From contig NZ_CP043839.1 in the NCBI RefSeq assembly GCF_032878955.1, positions 186,001-250,000 on the forward strand: DNA of 64,000 nt, read 5' to 3'. Below the pieces are notes generated by a model. The model had not been told where the DNA came from, made no database searches, and saw only the letters and a list, made by a program, of their open reading frames with translations. Positions within the stretch are counted from its first letter, which is position 1, and every line of letters begins with the position of its first letter. Of this stretch, positions 16,297 to 25,000 are shown in pieces. This stretch comes from Butyricimonas paravirosa. Lineage in GTDB: Bacteria; Bacteroidota; Bacteroidia; Bacteroidales; Marinifilaceae. The translations under genes and the position numbers were made by a program.

Positions 16297-16863
16297 ATGG
16301 ATTTGCTCAAGAAAAGAATCTTACAGGATGGAAAATGCTTTGAAGGTGGCATTTTAAAAGTGGATAGTTTTATTAATCACCAAATGGACCCGATTTTAAT
16401 GAAGTCGATTGGGGTGGAATTTGTGCGTCGTTTCGCGAATAAGGATTTTAATAAAGTGATGACTATTGAGGCTAGCGGTATCGCTCCGGCAATCATGGTG
16501 GGGTATCTTTTGGAATTGCCCGTGGTCTTCGCCAAGAAAAAGCAACCGAAAACGATGGAAAATATGATTTCAACGACAGTACGATCTTTTACAAAAGACC
16601 GGGAATATAATGTTTGTATCAGTAAAGATTTCTTGAGTAAAGAGGATCGTGTGCTTTTTATTGATGACTTCCTTGCAAACGGGAATGCCGCGAATGGTAT
16701 TATTGATTTGATTGACCAGGCGGGGGCACAACTTGTAGGCATGGGATTTATTATTGAAAAAGCTTTTCAACATGGGGGCGAAGTACTGAGAGAACGTGGG
16801 ATTCACGTTGAATCCTTAGCTATTATAGATAGTCTGGATAATTGTCAGATAAAAATAAGATAA
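16297..16863 (+). CDS. xpt: Xanthine phosphoribosyltransferase
   Basis: A 188-residue type I phosphoribosyltransferase that converts xanthine and PRPP to XMP for purine salvage. Family features are MDLLKKRILQDGKCFEGGIL at the start, TIEASGIAPAIMVGYLLELP, FAKKKQPKTMENMI, and the PRPP-binding loop VLFIDDFLANGNAANG. Length matches Xpt of about 190 residues. It is followed after 6 bp by a nucleobase permease, the same pairing as xpt-pbuX in Firmicutes, which supports an uptake-and-salvage operon. Confidence 0.96.
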   Translation: MDLLKKRILQDGKCFEGGILKVDSFINHQMDPILMKSIGVEFVRRFANKDFNKVMTIEASGIAPAIMVGYLLELPVVFAKKKQPKTMENMISTTVRSFTKDREYNVCISKDFLSKEDRVLFIDDFLANGNAANGIIDLIDQAGAQLVGMGFIIEKAFQHGGEVLRERGIHVESLAIIDSLDNCQIKIR

Positions 16864-16869
16864 TCCGGC

Positions 16870-18201
16870 ATGAGTGAAACGACCAATCGTCAGGTTAGCT
16901 CGGCCATTATTTATGGAATAGAGGACCGTCCGCCTTTTAAAGAGGCTTTTTTTGCCGCGTTACAGCATTTATTAGCCATCTTTGTTGCTATTATAACTCC
17001 ACCGTTAATTATTGCCGGGGCGTTGAACCTTGACTTGGAAACAACGGGTTTTCTCGTTTCGATGGCTCTTTTTGCCTCTGGTGTCTCTACTTTTATTCAG
17101 TGTAGACGGGTTGGACCTATCGGAACCGGGTTATTATGTATTCAAGGAACAAGTTTTTCGTTTATCGGCCCGATTATATCTACGGGATTGGCGGGTGGTT
17201 TGCCTCTGATATTCGGGGTGTGCATGGCAGGTTCAGTGGTTGAGATGCTGATAAGTAGGATTTTGAAATATGCCAAGAAAATCATTACCCCTCTAGTATC
17301 GGGAATTGTGGTAACATTAATCGGGATGAGTTTGGTGAAAGTAGGTATTACGGCTTGTGGTGGGGGTGTTATTGCTAAAGAAAACGGTACTTTCGGTAGT
17401 TTCGAGAATCTTGGATTGGCTTTATTGGTGTTAGTTTTGATCATCTTTTTTAACCGGAGTAATAATAAATATCTACGGATGAGTTCCATCGTGATCGGGT
17501 TAGTCGTGGGATATGTTGTCGCTTATTTCATGGGTATGATTGACTTCTCTTCTGTACAGAGTTATTCCGGGGTAAATATTCCTGTTCCTTTTAAATACGG
17601 GTTAGCTTTTAGTTGGTCATCATTTATTGCCGTCGGGTTGATTTACATGATTACTGCTATCGAGGCTTATGGTGATATTACGGCTAACTCCATGATTTCG
17701 GGGGAACCCGTGGAAGGAGAGAAGTTTATTAAACGGGCTTCCGGGGGAATCCTTGCCGATGGTTTCAATTCTTTCTTGGCAGGGGCATTTAATTCTTTCC
17801 CGAATTCAGTGTTTGCCCAGAATAACGGGATGATACAATTAACGGGAGTGGCCAGTCGTTACGTGGGATATTATATTGCTGCTTTTTTAGTGATACTGGG
17901 ACTTTTTCCTGCTGTTGGGCTGGTATTCTCGTTAATGCCGGAACCGGTTCTGGGGGGAGCGACACTACTTATGTTCGGTACGGTTGCTGCTGCCGGAATC
18001 CGTATTATTGCCTCCCAGAATATAAATAGGAAAGCCACGCTGGTTATAGCATTAAGTTTCTCCTTGGGATTAAGTGTCGAATTCATTCCGGAAATATTGA
18101 ACAGTTGTTCCGATACCATTAAAAATATATTCTCATCCGGGATTACGACGGGAGGTTTGACGGCAATTGTGTCGAATGTACTGATACACGTGAAAGAATA
18201 A
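16870..18201 (+). CDS. Uracil-xanthine permease family (NCS2) transporter
   Basis: A 443-residue inner-membrane nucleobase:cation symporter-2. It has about 14 hydrophobic segments and the family motifs FFAALQHLLAIFVAIITPPL, QGTSFSFIGP, and TAIEAYGDITANSMISGEPV, which contains the substrate-binding Glu region. NSVFAQNNGMIQLTGVASR is characteristic of NCS2. Position right after xpt (6-bp gap) points to xanthine or another purine as substrate, as in PbuX; uracil cannot be excluded from sequence alone. No riboswitch was recognised upstream of the operon. Confidence 0.94.
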   Translation: MSETTNRQVSSAIIYGIEDRPPFKEAFFAALQHLLAIFVAIITPPLIIAGALNLDLETTGFLVSMALFASGVSTFIQCRRVGPIGTGLLCIQGTSFSFIGPIISTGLAGGLPLIFGVCMAGSVVEMLISRILKYAKKIITPLVSGIVVTLIGMSLVKVGITACGGGVIAKENGTFGSFENLGLALLVLVLIIFFNRSNNKYLRMSSIVIGLVVGYVVAYFMGMIDFSSVQSYSGVNIPVPFKYGLAFSWSSFIAVGLIYMITAIEAYGDITANSMISGEPVEGEKFIKRASGGILADGFNSFLAGAFNSFPNSVFAQNNGMIQLTGVASRYVGYYIAAFLVILGLFPAVGLVFSLMPEPVLGGATLLMFGTVAAAGIRIIASQNINRKATLVIALSFSLGLSVEFIPEILNSCSDTIKNIFSSGITTGGLTAIVSNVLIHVKE

Positions 18202-18252
18202 TCGTGAAAACAACCTTTAAGAGTTGATTCTTAAATTAGATTATAGCATAAA

Positions 18253-19404
18253 ATGATAGGAATAGAAGAGATTTACCCTTTGGCTGTTGAATTTCGGCGT
18301 TATTTTCATCAACATCCGGAATTCGCCATGCAAGAAGTGGAGACGCAATGCTATATTGCGGAAGTACTGGAACAGAATGGAATCCCGTACCAAAAAGTGG
18401 GGACGGGATTAATTGCAACCGTGGGGAAAGGAGAGAAATGTATCGCGATTCGGGCTGATATGGATGCTCTGAAAGTCAAGGAAGAGACCGGATTACCCTA
18501 TTGTTCTCAAAATGAAGGCATGATGCACGCTTGTGGACATGATATGCATATGGCTATGGTTTTAGGGGCAGCACTTGTTCTTAAATCCGGAGAAGACAAA
18601 TTACAGGGAACAATAAAAATTGTTTTTCAACCCAGTGAAGAGAAACGTCCGGGAGGGGCTCGTCTATTACTTCCCGAACTTTTAAAAGACCCCGTTCCGC
18701 AAGCTATATTCGGACAACACGTTTTCCCGAACCTTCCGACCGGAACTGTCGGAATTCGTCCCGGGGCCTTTTTCGCCTCTTCAGATAATATTATTTTTTC
18801 CGTGGAAGGTAAAGGTACTCATGCGGCCATGCCACACATGGGTTCGGATCCCATATTGGCCACGGCTTGCTTGATACAATTTTACCAGACGTTAATTACT
18901 AAATTTCGAGATCCGTTGATCCCGGCGGTTCTTTCGATCACGTCTATCCATGGTGGCACGTGTAATAACGTAATTCCGGATCGGGTAGACGTGTTGGGAA
19001 CAGTCCGGACGCATGACAACTCTTTACGATATAAGATATTTGAGTTAATCGAGGAAAAATCAAACTCCATTTGTGATTTATACGGTTGTACATTCCATTT
19101 GGATAAAACTTGGAATGGATTGCCCGTGTTGGTGAATGATAAGAGTTTGACAGAATTTGTGAAGAAAAATGCAACAGATTTACTGGGAGAACACAATGTG
19201 ATCCCAATGGATCATCTTACCTTAGGAGAAGATTTTGCCATTTACTTGGAGAAAATTCCAGGAGTCTTCTGGGTCTTGGGTATTTGTCCGCCGGAACAGG
19301 AGAGTATGCCTCCACTTCACAATCCGAGAATGGCTCCCGACGAGAATGCTATGAAAGCGGGTATCGCACTAATGGTGGAAAATTGTGTCAGGATTTTGGG
19401 TTAA
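18253..19404 (+). CDS. M20 family metallo-amidohydrolase (N-acyl-amino-acid hydrolase type)
   Basis: A 383-residue cytosolic enzyme of the M20D (hippurate/IAA-amino-acid hydrolase) subfamily, which releases amino acids from N-acyl conjugates. Visible signatures are RRYFHQHPEFAMQE at the start, IRADMDALKVKEETGLPY, the metal-binding MHACGHDMHMAM, FQPSEEKRPGGARLLL, GKGTHAAMPHMGSDPI in the dimerisation lid, and LTLGEDFAIYLEKIPG. It follows the permease by 51 bp on the same strand and may share its transcript. The exact acyl substrate is not predictable. Confidence 0.93.
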   Translation: MIGIEEIYPLAVEFRRYFHQHPEFAMQEVETQCYIAEVLEQNGIPYQKVGTGLIATVGKGEKCIAIRADMDALKVKEETGLPYCSQNEGMMHACGHDMHMAMVLGAALVLKSGEDKLQGTIKIVFQPSEEKRPGGARLLLPELLKDPVPQAIFGQHVFPNLPTGTVGIRPGAFFASSDNIIFSVEGKGTHAAMPHMGSDPILATACLIQFYQTLITKFRDPLIPAVLSITSIHGGTCNNVIPDRVDVLGTVRTHDNSLRYKIFELIEEKSNSICDLYGCTFHLDKTWNGLPVLVNDKSLTEFVKKNATDLLGEHNVIPMDHLTLGEDFAIYLEKIPGVFWVLGICPPEQESMPPLHNPRMAPDENAMKAGIALMVENCVRILG

Positions 19405-19429
19405 TGAAATACTTTAGGATACATATTAA

Positions 19430-19460
19430 AAATCCCCAAGAGTTAGAGTCTTGGGGATTT
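19430..19460. terminator. Bidirectional intrinsic terminator
   Basis: A perfect 12-bp stem (AAATCCCCAAGA paired with TCTTGGGGATTT) with a 7-nt loop, placed between the converging amidohydrolase and esterase genes. Confidence 0.88.
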
Positions 19461-19480
19461 CTTATCGTATATTCCGATGA

Positions 19481-20878
19481 TTACTGTAAATCTGCAATAT
19501 TTACTTCTATTGCTGCCGGATAGATTCTTTCCGGGTCGAAAAATGCAGCACAACTGTTCACCATGTTTTTAAGTTGTGGTTTAACTTTTCCCTTGAAAGC
19601 CTCTTTCCCATTTACTACCAATGTAATTTCTTTGTCTAAATCTACCAGTTGATCATTCAAGTAAATGATTACTTTCCCTTTGGTTGCGGGTTGATAGCTC
19701 TTTTCAAAATCCAGTTCAATACCCCAGTTCGGATCAATTTCTGTTGCTTTATAAGTAACTAAATCAACCTTTAAGGAAATATTATTCTCCTGTATATCCA
19801 TTTCATAATGGGTTCTGGATTTCGTATCATCATTAGAACGTTCTTCAACAAATAAGTTGTAGAATCCATTACGATATAGACCGTCCATTTCGAAGTTTTC
19901 CCAGCTTACATGCTTGGGATAAGGATTCCGGGTATATTGTTTCAACCAAGGGGTTGTAAGTTTGTAATCTATACCATGTCCCATGCCGGGAATCAGTTCT
20001 ATACGATGGATAAAGTTACCCGGATTAGCTTTTTCTAATTTATCAAATTCGTCTTTCGTGCGTTGCGTGAGTTTATTCCTGTAAAATCCCCTGTCATTTG
20101 CTCCTGTTAACAGAGAGAAGGCGATGTTTCTGCAATTTTCAACAGGTGCATTTTTCAGAGGTTCCCCTCCGGCCATCGGGCCTGCTGCAGCCAGATAATC
20201 CGCATAAAATGATGCTAACCGTTGACTACCGTATCCACCTTCTGATATTCCGAAAAAGTAAACTTTATTGGGATTTATTTTTCCGGATACGAAAGCTAAA
20301 CGTAACATCTTTTCCCAAGCAAACTGCTTTGCCTTTTGCCACCAACGATAGTAATCGCCCATGTTGGGGATCTGAGGTATGAAGTAAACCGATGGAGCAT
20401 CATCGAACTTTTGACATATGTTGATTCCCGTTCTCCATTCACTGGTTTTATCTCCAGAACCATGCGTGTATAGATATAATGGGAAACCTCCTTCCGGTTC
20501 TGCATCCCCCTTGTAACCCCAGTAATACGGCATGATTGCATTGGGTTCCAGTTCCTGCGGAAGAGTCCATTTTCCTGAATTTGCTTTTTCCAGTTTATCA
20601 AGATTAATCAGTTTCTGCTCGGAGAATTTGTTATTTGCCTCCTTCCATGCATCCCACACGATTTGCTGCATCTTTTTCACATCAGTTGATTTGAGTGTGC
20701 TTTTGTCGTCATAGGCATCAGTATTACCTGACAGGTGACCGGAGAAATGGGTCGTGATTTTTTCTTTTGTTTTTACATCCTGTTTTTTCAAGGATACTTC
20801 TTGAGCCATGCTATAGTTAGAAAATGCAAGGACTATTAACAAGCTCAACATTTTGAAGGAATAAATGGTATCTTTCAT
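19481..20878 (-). CDS. Secreted alpha/beta-hydrolase (esterase/peptidase-like)
   Basis: A 465-residue protein starting at ATG 20878 (MKDTIYSFKMLSLLIVLAFS). The longer open frame to 21004 only reads into a repeat and non-genic DNA. The signal peptide ends at SMAQE. The hydrolase core has a nucleophile elbow GISEGGYGS with S212, a downstream LTGANDRGF that may supply the acid, and the likely catalytic H301 in PGMGHGIDY. The last ~120 residues form a separate beta-rich domain (GKVIIYLNDQLVDLDKEITL). It resembles Bacteroidota proteins of the PHB-depolymerase/prolyl-oligopeptidase-like superfamily. Substrate is unknown. TAGTTTTG (20912-20905, minus) is an exact -7 box. Confidence 0.82.
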   Translation of the reverse strand: MKDTIYSFKMLSLLIVLAFSNYSMAQEVSLKKQDVKTKEKITTHFSGHLSGNTDAYDDKSTLKSTDVKKMQQIVWDAWKEANNKFSEQKLINLDKLEKANSGKWTLPQELEPNAIMPYYWGYKGDAEPEGGFPLYLYTHGSGDKTSEWRTGINICQKFDDAPSVYFIPQIPNMGDYYRWWQKAKQFAWEKMLRLAFVSGKINPNKVYFFGISEGGYGSQRLASFYADYLAAAGPMAGGEPLKNAPVENCRNIAFSLLTGANDRGFYRNKLTQRTKDEFDKLEKANPGNFIHRIELIPGMGHGIDYKLTTPWLKQYTRNPYPKHVSWENFEMDGLYRNGFYNLFVEERSNDDTKSRTHYEMDIQENNISLKVDLVTYKATEIDPNWGIELDFEKSYQPATKGKVIIYLNDQLVDLDKEITLVVNGKEAFKGKVKPQLKNMVNSCAAFFDPERIYPAAIEVNIADLQ

Positions 20879-20904
20879 TTTGTTATTTGTATTTTGTCTT
20901 GTTG

Positions 20905-20912
20905 CAAAACTA
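20905..20912 (-). promoter_or_regulatory. -7 element for the secreted hydrolase gene
   Basis: On the minus strand TAGTTTTG matches TAnnTTTG exactly, 26 nt before the ATG at 20878. No -33 TTTG lies at the standard distance. Confidence 0.4.
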
Positions 20913-20984
20913 CAAAAAAATATGCAAAGATACTTCTTTAGAGCCATTAGAGTGTTCCTTGGATTATTGTACTCAACAAAAAAA

Positions 20985-21171
20985 GGGGCTGTCCCAAAAG
21001 TCATTTAATTTCAAAAAACTCCTCCGTCACTTCGTGCCACCTCCTCTATAAACAGAGGAGGAGCTGGTGACTCTTCCCGAAGAAAGGGAGTATTTCAACT
21101 CTCCCTCTGTTTATAGAGGGAGTACCCCGGAGGGGGGAGGGAGTTCGAGAAATGACTTTTTGGACAGCCCC
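20985..21171 (-). terminator. Terminator-like hairpin with repeat copy B in its loop
   Basis: The arms 20985-21006 and 21150-21171 are complementary over 22 bp with one mismatch (core GGGGCTGTCC paired with GGACAGCCCC). On the minus strand the stem is followed by a run of T and starts about 30 nt after the buk stop, as expected of an intrinsic terminator. The loop is about 143 nt and is almost entirely repeat copy B. An alternative is that the arms are terminal inverted repeats of a mobile element, since such ends are common in insertion sequences. Confidence 0.6.
21017..21145 (-). repeat. Structured 130-bp dispersed repeat, copy B
   Basis: This 129-bp copy reads on the minus strand and matches copy A (14071-14200) almost base for base. 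The main difference is one hairpin, CCCC-TCC-GGGG here against CGGC-TTC-GCCG in copy A, where both arms have changed together. It lies in the sense direction relative to buk, whose stop is 56 nt upstream of it. Confidence 0.85.
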
Positions 21172-21200
21172 ACTTGTAATCTATTACTAATCCTAAATTA

Positions 21201-22274
21201 TTACTTGTAGATTTTTCCGGAAAGTTCTCCGCGAAGAACCATCAGTCCGTTCATAGCTAATGCTCTCATCTCATCTTCACCGGCATATACTTTTATCGGA
21301 GCGATAAATCCGACCATCTCTTTCACGTAGTCAACCAAGAAGGGGTTGTGAGCAATTCCACCGGTTAACAGGATACCATCAACTTTACCTTTTAGCACGG
21401 CAGCCATTTCACCAATGGCTTTACCTACCTGGTAGGACATGGCATCTTGTACCAATTTATATTTCGGGTCTTCTTTTGCCTTTATTTCTACTTCGTAAGC
21501 ATCGTTTGTTCCAAGATAAGCCACTAATCCGCCTGCACCTTTCAACATTTTCTTGATTTCTGCTTCGGTTTTCTTACCGCTGAAGCATAGTTTTACCAAC
21601 TGACCTGTAGGAAGACTTCCTGAACGTTCCGGTGAAAAAGGACCATCACCATCCAAAGCATTATTCACGTCAATTACCCGTCCGTGATCATGCGCTCCAA
21701 CAGAAACGCCTCCACCAAGATGCGCGATAATCAAGTTTATATCTTCGTATTTCTTCCCAATTTCTTTTGCATAAGTCCGTGCTATTGCTTTTTGATTCAA
21801 GGCATGGAAGATTGATACTCTTGTAAAATCAGGATGTCCGGTCAAACGAGCTACATCTTGCAATTCATCAACCACCACGGGATCTGCAATATAAGCTTTT
21901 GTTCCGTTGTTAAGAGATTTTGCGATATCGTTTGCGATCAGACCACCTAAATTGGAGGCATGTTCTCCAAGAGGAGGATTATTCAAGTCGTTAATTAACG
22001 CCTCATTTACTTCATATACACCGGATTCGATAGGTTTAACTAAACCTCCTCTTCCAACAATTGCGTTGATTTCATTAATATTAAATCCAGCATTCTTCAG
22101 TTCGGAAAGAATAATATCTTTCCGAAATTGGAACTGTGAAGCCACGTTATCGAATTTCGCAATTTCCTCTGCGGAATGTTTGATGTTCTTTACAAATTTC
22201 TCTGTTTCATCTTCAAAGATTGCAATTTTCGTGGAAGTTGATCCCGGATTGATCGCAAGAATTTTAAATGACAT
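21201..22274 (-). CDS. buk: Butyrate kinase
   Basis: A 357-residue cytosolic ASKHA-family acyl kinase that makes butyrate and ATP from butyryl phosphate, or the reverse. Family motifs are ILAINPGSTSTKIAIFEDE at the N-terminus, GRGGLVKPIESGVYEVNE, LIIAHLGGGVSVGAHDHGR, DGDGPFSPERSGSLPTGQL and GILLTGGIAHNPFLVDYVKE. Length is typical. In many butyrate producers phosphate butyryltransferase (ptb) sits beside buk; here the upstream gene is glycerate kinase and no ptb is in the window. Branched-chain acyl kinases of this family are a possible alternative. Its 3' region contains the hairpin interrupted by repeat B. Confidence 0.95.
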   Translation of the reverse strand: MSFKILAINPGSTSTKIAIFEDETEKFVKNIKHSAEEIAKFDNVASQFQFRKDIILSELKNAGFNINEINAIVGRGGLVKPIESGVYEVNEALINDLNNPPLGEHASNLGGLIANDIAKSLNNGTKAYIADPVVVDELQDVARLTGHPDFTRVSIFHALNQKAIARTYAKEIGKKYEDINLIIAHLGGGVSVGAHDHGRVIDVNNALDGDGPFSPERSGSLPTGQLVKLCFSGKKTEAEIKKMLKGAGGLVAYLGTNDAYEVEIKAKEDPKYKLVQDAMSYQVGKAIGEMAAVLKGKVDGILLTGGIAHNPFLVDYVKEMVGFIAPIKVYAGEDEMRALAMNGLMVLRGELSGKIYK

Positions 22275-22394
22275 AGTTTTAATTGTTATTTTAAATATTA
22301 ATAATTATTCTTTTTCGCACGTTATGAGGCTGCAAAATTTATAAATTGTAAGCAAAACTCAAAGAAAAAGTGATAATTTATTTATAATAGAGAA

Positions 22395-23516
22395 TCAATC
22401 CGAATAAGCGGATGAATAAAGGGCATCAACAATGGCTTGAGCAATGATCTTTAGGTAGTACGGGGCATTCTTTATAGAATCTTGAATAGAACGGGCATAC
22501 TGGCTCATCGTGAATACTTTATCGAAACGGGTAAGGACCTGTTTTTCTGCCAATCCGACAACGGCATAAACCGGAACGTTTTGTTGCAAACATAAGGTTG
22601 CAACTGTTCCCGGAATTTTGCCATAAAAGGACTGGATATCAATTTTTCCTTCTCCGGTGATAACAATTCCGGCTTGTAAAAGATTGTCGTGGAAATGGGA
22701 GAGAGTCAAGCAATATTCGGAACCCGAAACAAGTTGTGCGTTTAGTAAAGCGTGCATGGCCGCCGTGATTCCACCCGCGGCTCCTCCATGTTTCAACCGG
22801 GTTACATCTTTACCTGTGTGCTGTTTTAATAAAGCACTCCAAAGGCACAATTGATTATCAAGCATGACAACTTGTTCTGGTGATGCTCCTTTTTGCGGGG
22901 CAAACACGGCGGCTGCACCTTCCGGTCCACAAATAGGATTATCAACATCACATAATATCGTAATATGAATGCCATTAAATCTTTGCTGCAATAATTTAGT
23001 GTTAATCTCCTTAATATCTGTGATATAATTTCTATTCGAAGAATTGTTGACAATTGTCAATCCCATTTCTTGCAGAGCTCCTGTACCACCATCCACGCTG
23101 GCACTTCCACCGACACAAAGAATCAAATGGGTCGCTCCTTGAGAGAGGGCATGATTGATTAAAACACCGAACCCTGCCGTGTTCGTGTTCAAGATGTCAT
23201 ACTCCTCTCGTTTCAAATGTTTCAGACCACAAGCTTCGGCTAATTCAATGATAGCCGTGTTGTCTTTTAAGTAATATGAGGCAAAATGTTCACGTCCCAA
23301 GGCATCTACCGTTTTCGTCATGATAGGGAGTGCATGAAGGTAATGTGCCACAATTCGGGCTGTTCCATCACCGCCATCTCCTAATGGAAGAGAGATCGTA
23401 TGAAATCCACATTCCTCTAATTCAGTGGCTAGGATTCGACAAAACTCGAAAGCATCCAGACTTCCCTTGAATGAGTTAGGAGCTAGAAGAATATTACGAT
23501 TGTTTATGAGGTTCAT
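22395..23516 (-). CDS. Glycerate kinase
   Basis: A 373-residue kinase of the GlxK/GarK family, which phosphorylates D-glycerate to 2-phosphoglycerate. Motifs are ILLAPNSFKGSLDAFEFC, SLPLGDGGDGTARIVAHYL, LCVGGSASVDGGTGALQEMG, HGGAAGGITAAMHALLNAQL and VITGEGKIDIQSFYGKIP. It starts 2 bp after the stop of the S12 serine hydrolase gene, so the two are surely cotranscribed, perhaps with buk 120 bp downstream. The pairing with a secreted serine hydrolase has no obvious metabolic logic. Confidence 0.94.
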   Translation of the reverse strand: MNLINNRNILLAPNSFKGSLDAFEFCRILATELEECGFHTISLPLGDGGDGTARIVAHYLHALPIMTKTVDALGREHFASYYLKDNTAIIELAEACGLKHLKREEYDILNTNTAGFGVLINHALSQGATHLILCVGGSASVDGGTGALQEMGLTIVNNSSNRNYITDIKEINTKLLQQRFNGIHITILCDVDNPICGPEGAAAVFAPQKGASPEQVVMLDNQLCLWSALLKQHTGKDVTRLKHGGAAGGITAAMHALLNAQLVSGSEYCLTLSHFHDNLLQAGIVITGEGKIDIQSFYGKIPGTVATLCLQQNVPVYAVVGLAEKQVLTRFDKVFTMSQYARSIQDSIKNAPYYLKIIAQAIVDALYSSAYSD

Positions 23517-23518
23517 GG

Positions 23519-24889
23519 TTAGATATTGTCAGGATGCACGGGATGTGCTTGGGCTCCTTTTTCATTGGCCAGCAATTTTTTCCCGTCTTCGAAAGCCTTG
23601 CAGTAATCAGGATCGAACAGATTTCTGTCCGGCCATTCTTTTACCCGATCCATGGCACGAACCATCATACCTTCGATCTTGTGGGGAAAACGAGGTCCGG
23701 TCCAATTGCTCGTGTTGGTGATAAATGCCCAACAGAACCCGTCCCGTTGACGTTTCAACATGGCACTGGTTCCTGCCAAAGTACCGGAACGCCACCAATC
23801 ACCCTGATTGTTCGTGTTCATCCAGCCAAGAGGTAAAGCGTTTTTCACGCATTTTGTCATGGTCTCCACGCTCTCTTTTGTCAATATATCCGGATATGAA
23901 TCGTCAGCGTCTATGGCAGAAAGGAAACGTAATAATTCGGTCGGGGAAGCCACCCAACCACCGGCACCATAAAGAGCCTCAATATTGTTTCCCCCGTTAC
24001 TGCGATATACTAGCGTGTCCCGCCCATCACATGAACGGATCAGGTCTGCGTCCGATTGTTCGTAATACCTGACCTCGTTGAAATATCGGTCTTTATCCAG
24101 ATTATGTGCCAAATGCATATCATAACACCCGGCAGGAATGAGTATACTGTCCTGAATAAATTCTTCGTAGTTTTTTCCGGAAACTTTTTCTATCACCCTA
24201 GACAATATTCCGTAACCCACGTTTGAATAACACGTGCTTGTTCCCGGTGTGAAACCTAAACGTCGGGATAAAACAAATTTAATGATGGTATTCAAGTCAG
24301 CTGGTGCCGGAACATTCATTTTTTCCGCTATGTCTACCGGGCAGAACATAGGGTCTCCTGCGCGATTGGTGAATCCCCCCTGATGGCGTAGAAGATTTTC
24401 CACGGTGATATTATTCACCCGTTTATCTTTTATCGGGGCATAAAGTGTCGTGTCACTTAAAATACCTTCTTCACCAAATACTTTATCATCCAAAGATAGA
24501 ATCCCGTTTTCAACTAATTTCATAATTCCTGCCGCCGTGATTAGCTTGGAAACCGAGGCAATTCGGAAGATATGGTTCACATCGGTTTTCACCTCATTTT
24601 CTTCATCGGCATACCCATATCCCTTGCTATAAATCAGTTTTCCATCTTTCATGATTGCGAGGGAAGCCCCTTTTATTTCCCACTGACTCATAAAACGTTC
24701 AATCGTTTGATCTAAACGCTTGGTTTCAACTAGATCAGAATATTCATTCGTGAATAAATCATGTACCGCTACGGCAAGCGTGTCTTGGGGAATAGAATCT
24801 TTTTCAACCTGAATTTCTTTTGTGAAAGAATTCCAAGGTCTGAAACTGATAACTGAAAAGAATAGTATAATTAGTATAATATATTTCAT
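23519..24889 (-). CDS. Beta-lactamase-family (S12) serine hydrolase
   Basis: A 456-residue exported protein with an N-terminal hydrophobic segment (MKYIILIILFFSVISF). It has the three active-site motifs of class C beta-lactamases and DD-peptidases: S112-V-S-K115, Y221-S-N223, and a KTG-box equivalent in WWRSGTLAGTS. LAIMKDGKLIYSKGYGYAD is the usual strand before the nucleophile. These proteins are often esterases, D-peptidases or orphan hydrolases and not resistance enzymes, so no resistance is claimed. It is the first gene of the operon with glycerate kinase. Confidence 0.9.
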   Translation of the reverse strand: MKYIILIILFFSVISFRPWNSFTKEIQVEKDSIPQDTLAVAVHDLFTNEYSDLVETKRLDQTIERFMSQWEIKGASLAIMKDGKLIYSKGYGYADEENEVKTDVNHIFRIASVSKLITAAGIMKLVENGILSLDDKVFGEEGILSDTTLYAPIKDKRVNNITVENLLRHQGGFTNRAGDPMFCPVDIAEKMNVPAPADLNTIIKFVLSRRLGFTPGTSTCYSNVGYGILSRVIEKVSGKNYEEFIQDSILIPAGCYDMHLAHNLDKDRYFNEVRYYEQSDADLIRSCDGRDTLVYRSNGGNNIEALYGAGGWVASPTELLRFLSAIDADDSYPDILTKESVETMTKCVKNALPLGWMNTNNQGDWWRSGTLAGTSAMLKRQRDGFCWAFITNTSNWTGPRFPHKIEGMMVRAMDRVKEWPDRNLFDPDYCKAFEDGKKLLANEKGAQAHPVHPDNI

Positions 24890-24911
24890 TACATCTGCAA
24901 TCTAAAGAAAA

Positions 24912-24947
24912 AAGCGTAATATTCTTTTGAGATGGAATATTACGCTT
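24912..24947 (-). terminator. Intrinsic terminator of the class IV aminotransferase gene
   Basis: A perfect 13-bp stem (AAGCGTAATATTC paired with GAATATTACGCTT) with a 10-nt loop. On the minus strand it is followed by a T-tract. It lies between the aminotransferase stop and the start of the S12 hydrolase gene. Confidence 0.85.
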
Positions 24948-25000
24948 GCAATATTAATAAAAATACATTTTTATTCAAAGAGATCAGATGTGAAACACCT

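Noticed and set aside
20985..21171. Complete insertion sequence
   Set aside because: The arms resemble insertion-sequence ends, but the interval has no transposase, and no target-site duplication is evident.
23519..24889. Antibiotic-resistance beta-lactamase
   Set aside because: The three active-site motifs are shared with many esterases and peptidases of family S12. The sequence gives no reason to claim lactam hydrolysis.
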